The notes under the pieces are model-generated. The model saw only the letters and a list, made by a program, of their open reading frames with translations. It had not been told where the DNA came from and did no database searches. A stretch of DNA of 64,000 nt. Source: Dimorphilus gyrociliatus (lineage: Eukaryota > Annelida > Polychaeta > Dinophilidae). A program made the translations under genes and the position numbers. Below are positions 61,237 through 64,000 of the stretch, one piece after another (positions within the stretch are counted from its first letter, which is position 1; each line of letters starts with the position of its first letter). Where the stretch lies: assembly GCA_904063045.1 (NCBI GenBank), contig CAJFCJ010000022.1:703812-767811 (forward strand), given 5' to 3'.

Positions 61237-62525
61237 CTGAAAAGAAGAAAAAATGATAAATAGAGGGTAAAACACAGTGTAAATAAGTCACCTCTCTCTC
61301 TCTCTCTCTCTCTATAGCAGAGAGTGAGAACGAGCGAAGAGAAGAAAAGGTAAATGGATAAATTAAAAAAAAGTAGGGAATAGCAGTGATAAAAAAGAAA
61401 AACGTATAAAATTTCTCTCTTTCTCTCCTAATTGATTATTTAAAGTTTATAAAATGATGTTCTTTTCAAACTTTATCTATCTTTTTTTCTCCTAATTCAA
61501 CTGAAAAGTTGATAGGCCTATAAATACACTAATAAAAAAGCACACTAGAAAAGTCAACATAATGCCTGCAGATAAGTTAAGATAAACATTCCGAAATACT
61601 CAGTCAAATACGCTTCATCTTTGAGCAACGTGATGCGGAATGTTCTCTCTCCTTTACAACGTCTATCCATTTCAAAGGTAACAGTTTGACGACCTGATTC
61701 CAAGGTCATTTACGCTCCGTCGTCAACTGGCCATTCTTTTAAGATCAAATGAAATAAAAACGCGGGTGGTCCAACTTTAAGACTTCCGTAGGCGTCTTAT
61801 CTGAGCAACTTATCACTATCAGTAAAATTTCTTATCTGAACATTTGAAGGCTGTCAATCAATTGAATATTTGTGCAAATAAGTTGTTTTTTCGTTCGTGT
61901 TTTCGATGGATGAGAGGGGATTTTCAATTTTTTTCGATAAGATTAAAAAAATTCCCCTACTTAATTCGATATAAGGGCGCTTCTTTTCCTTTGGTTTTTC
62001 TTTCATTCTCTTCTTCAACAGAATATGGCGTAAAAGAATTTTGTAATTTTTCTCATGTTATTCTTACGCCCTTGCCTTTTTTCTCTTCCCTTTCCTCTCC
62101 GCATATATTAGTATATACTAATATATATATATATATATACTCTATACTATACGCTCTATATATATATATATACATATATATCTACCTATTTATCTATACA
62201 TCTAGCTATCTTGCTATCTATCTATCTATCTAACTACTCGCTCTCTTTTTCTCTTGCTCTCTTCCCTTCTATTCCTCAATTCTTATTTGAAAATAATACT
62301 CTACCTTCAATGGGCGGAGAAGTCCTGTTTGACGACTGGCACTCGTCGACCACCGTCGAAGAGGGACTCGAATCTTGGAGGGGAGTTGTTGCCGTAGAAT
62401 TGACACTCTTTGGAGGCTTTCTCCTTCTTGGCTGATATTTGTAATCGGGATGGTCGACTTTGTGCTGAGTACGTAACTTTTCGGCCTCTTCGATAAAAGG
62501 TCTCTTTTCTTCGTCGGAGAGCAAC
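60872..62525 (-). CDS. SoxE: SoxE (Sox8/9/10) HMG-box factor, 3' part
   Basis: Two exons, 62305-62525 and 60872-61236, join in phase (G|CT). The first starts inside the HMG box with [36 protein letters not shown], which is helix 3 and the C-terminal nuclear localisation signal. YKYQPRRRK with DHPDYK marks group E, and an intron at this point of the box is the known SoxE position. The second exon is Pro/Gln/Tyr-rich ([22 protein letters not shown]) and ends [11 protein letters not shown] before the stop, as expected of a transactivation tail. The exon with the first half of the HMG box (MNAFMVW) was not found up to 64000 and should lie beyond the right edge. SoxE acts in glial, neural-crest-like and gonadal development. 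Confidence 0.93.
62118..62230 (+). repeat. (TA)n and (TATC)n repeats
   Basis: Two TA runs with partial inverted symmetry, then ATCT units, in the intron between the two SoxE exons. Confidence 0.85.
62305..62525 (-). CDS. SoxE: SoxE exon, second half of HMG box
   Basis: A 221-nt exon bounded by ATTTAG and GTAGAG. After RRRKPPKS it continues with a Ser/Thr-rich segment ([18 protein letters not shown]). Confidence 0.95.
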
Positions 62526-64000
62526 CTAAATAGGCAAAAAAACGAAAAGAAAATAAGCAAATTAATACGAGATTAAAAGACAGATTTGACGCCCAACTAG
62601 ACGTTTTTCTTTCCATTTAAAAAAAAGGCGATAAAAGGGGAAAAGAAAGCAAAATTTGACGGATCGAATAATCTGACGGGTGCTAAGTCGATCTATCCTA
62701 TTCTAAATCAACAACAGCATTTGTTGGGCGCGCGACGCTGAGCAAACATAATGAAATTGAATAAACACCTTCCTATTTTCATCTGAGTATAGAAATTGAA
62801 ATGAAATTGAAATTTTTCTTTTGGCAACTTTAACAAAAAAATAAAAAAAATACTTAAAAAAAAACGTTTCATTTCGTCTTTCTCTTCGGCACGAGACCGA
62901 CCAGCTTGATAACTTTCAACAGACCGCTAGCCCCTGCTCATTTAGCCAGTCATCTAATACTCTTTTATCCAATAGGATATATCTTATAAAAACACATCTT
63001 CCTACCCTCTCTTCCCTGTTACAATGCTATTAAACACTACCACTGTTACTGCTACTATCTCTACTTCTAACAACACCCTCTAATGTCCTAGATACTATGC
63101 GGTTTTGTGGTGGTGGCGGCGGCGGTTGTAGCCTAATCGCTTGGGCAAGATTCTTTTTTCTGGAATGTTGTATACATGTATTACGACATCAAAGTCGACA
63201 ATCGGTTAAATATTTATGTCGGGGATGGCGGAAAATTTTTCGAGAGTCTGCGGGTCAACGAGGTTATTGGAGTTGGCCGAGGACGCTGAGAAGACGGATC
63301 GGTTTGCTTCGTTTGATGTTTTGCCGGTACGGACGATTAGGTTTTCGAATAGAGTGTAAACTTACTGACATTCTTGCAATCGAATACGATGTTGGGGTGG
63401 CTAGGGTGGAGAGGGTGTGGCTATTTAAAGAAAGGACACGCGTGTTGTAATAAGGCGCAATTTGTTTAACGGAGACGTTTTAATCAGTTTTACCTGTTTA
63501 TTTTCAATGTAAAGTCTGTAATGTACAATAATGCACAGTAATGTACATATGTAAATACGCTGGTTTTATCTCGCTCTCTCTCTCTCTCTTTCTTCCCTCA
63601 ACGTCCCCCCGTCCCACCGTCCCCCGAATAAAGTACTCCACTACCCTTTTAGTCTATATATTGTTTAAAATGTCGTCCATCGCCCCTTTCTCTTCCGCCT
63701 TTTCCCTCAAATCAGGAATCTTTTCCAAATTAAAAAAGACAACTTTTGCACTGGTTTAAGTCAGCGCCCCAAAATATTTCACGTCAAAACGATTTTATCA
63801 TTCAATATAAAAACCACTTGACACCGCGTCATAACATCACGAACAACGCCGCTGGAGACGTTCCTAAAATCCTAATACAAAAACTAAGACACTCGCACTC
63901 TTCATTATTTACTCTCGACATCTTACTCGCGCTATCATTCCCCACTCCCCTCCCTTTTCTTCACTCATTCTCAGTCAGCTGGGCTTCGCACATTCCGCTG
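62526..64000 (-). other. SoxE intron running off the right edge
   Basis: No HMG first-half motif appears in any frame here. The interval has a GC-rich patch near 63100-63420 and a (CT)n tract near 63572-63590. Confidence 0.55.

Noticed and set aside
1-64000. Transposons, viral insertions, CRISPR arrays or rRNA
   Set aside because: No transposase, reverse transcriptase or integrase motif, terminal repeats, spaced direct repeats or rRNA-like sequence was seen.

Overview
The window is animal nuclear DNA. It is AT-rich, its genes are split by GT-AG introns (one looks GC-AG), and its non-coding DNA is full of (CT)n/(GA)n, (TA)n and tetranucleotide microsatellites. The gene set (PDE2-type phosphodiesterase, Trachealess/NPAS3, SH3BGR-like, Snail, RXR, SoxE) is bilaterian. 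The RXR ligand domain and the fly-like layout of Trachealess suggest an invertebrate, possibly a spiralian (annelid, mollusc or relative). That placement is inference from sequence flavour and was not tested.

Layout. 1-20100 (-): PDE2-type cGMP-stimulated phosphodiesterase, 14 coding exons located, with the catalytic domain beyond the left edge. 20101-27426: no gene recognised. 27427-38339 (-): complete 10-exon Trachealess/NPAS1/3 bHLH-PAS gene, predicted 656 aa. 38340-43136: no gene recognised, with candidate regulatory blocks. 43137-43662 (-): complete three-exon SH3BGR-like thioredoxin-fold gene, 109 aa. 47207-48807 (+): Snail-family zinc-finger gene, two exons, 251 aa, with a recognisable TATA/CCAAT promoter. 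48808-53743: no secure gene. 53744-55817 (-): retinoid X receptor, with DNA-binding and ligand-binding domains complete. 55818-60871: no secure gene. 60872-62525 (-): last two exons of a SoxE gene, whose first HMG-box exon lies beyond the right edge.

Four of the six genes are developmental transcription factors. Trachealess, Snail and SoxE act in ectodermal, epithelial and neural fates, and RXR is the common partner of nuclear receptors. Nothing shows that the six form one pathway.

Main points for follow-up: (1) the Snail gene lacks a canonical SNAG repressor motif and carries an eh1-like motif instead; (2) a CTCF- or YY1-like motif recurs about 15 times, including close upstream of three start codons; (3) RXR has a GC-AG intron; (4) CpG-rich islands, a strong intronic hairpin and nuclear-receptor half-site repeats lie in Trachealess introns; (5) two non-coding words, TAGACGC and TATACAGTATA, are over-represented; (6) two possible minus-strand exons are unassigned. 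I found no mobile element, CRISPR array, rRNA or convincing tRNA.
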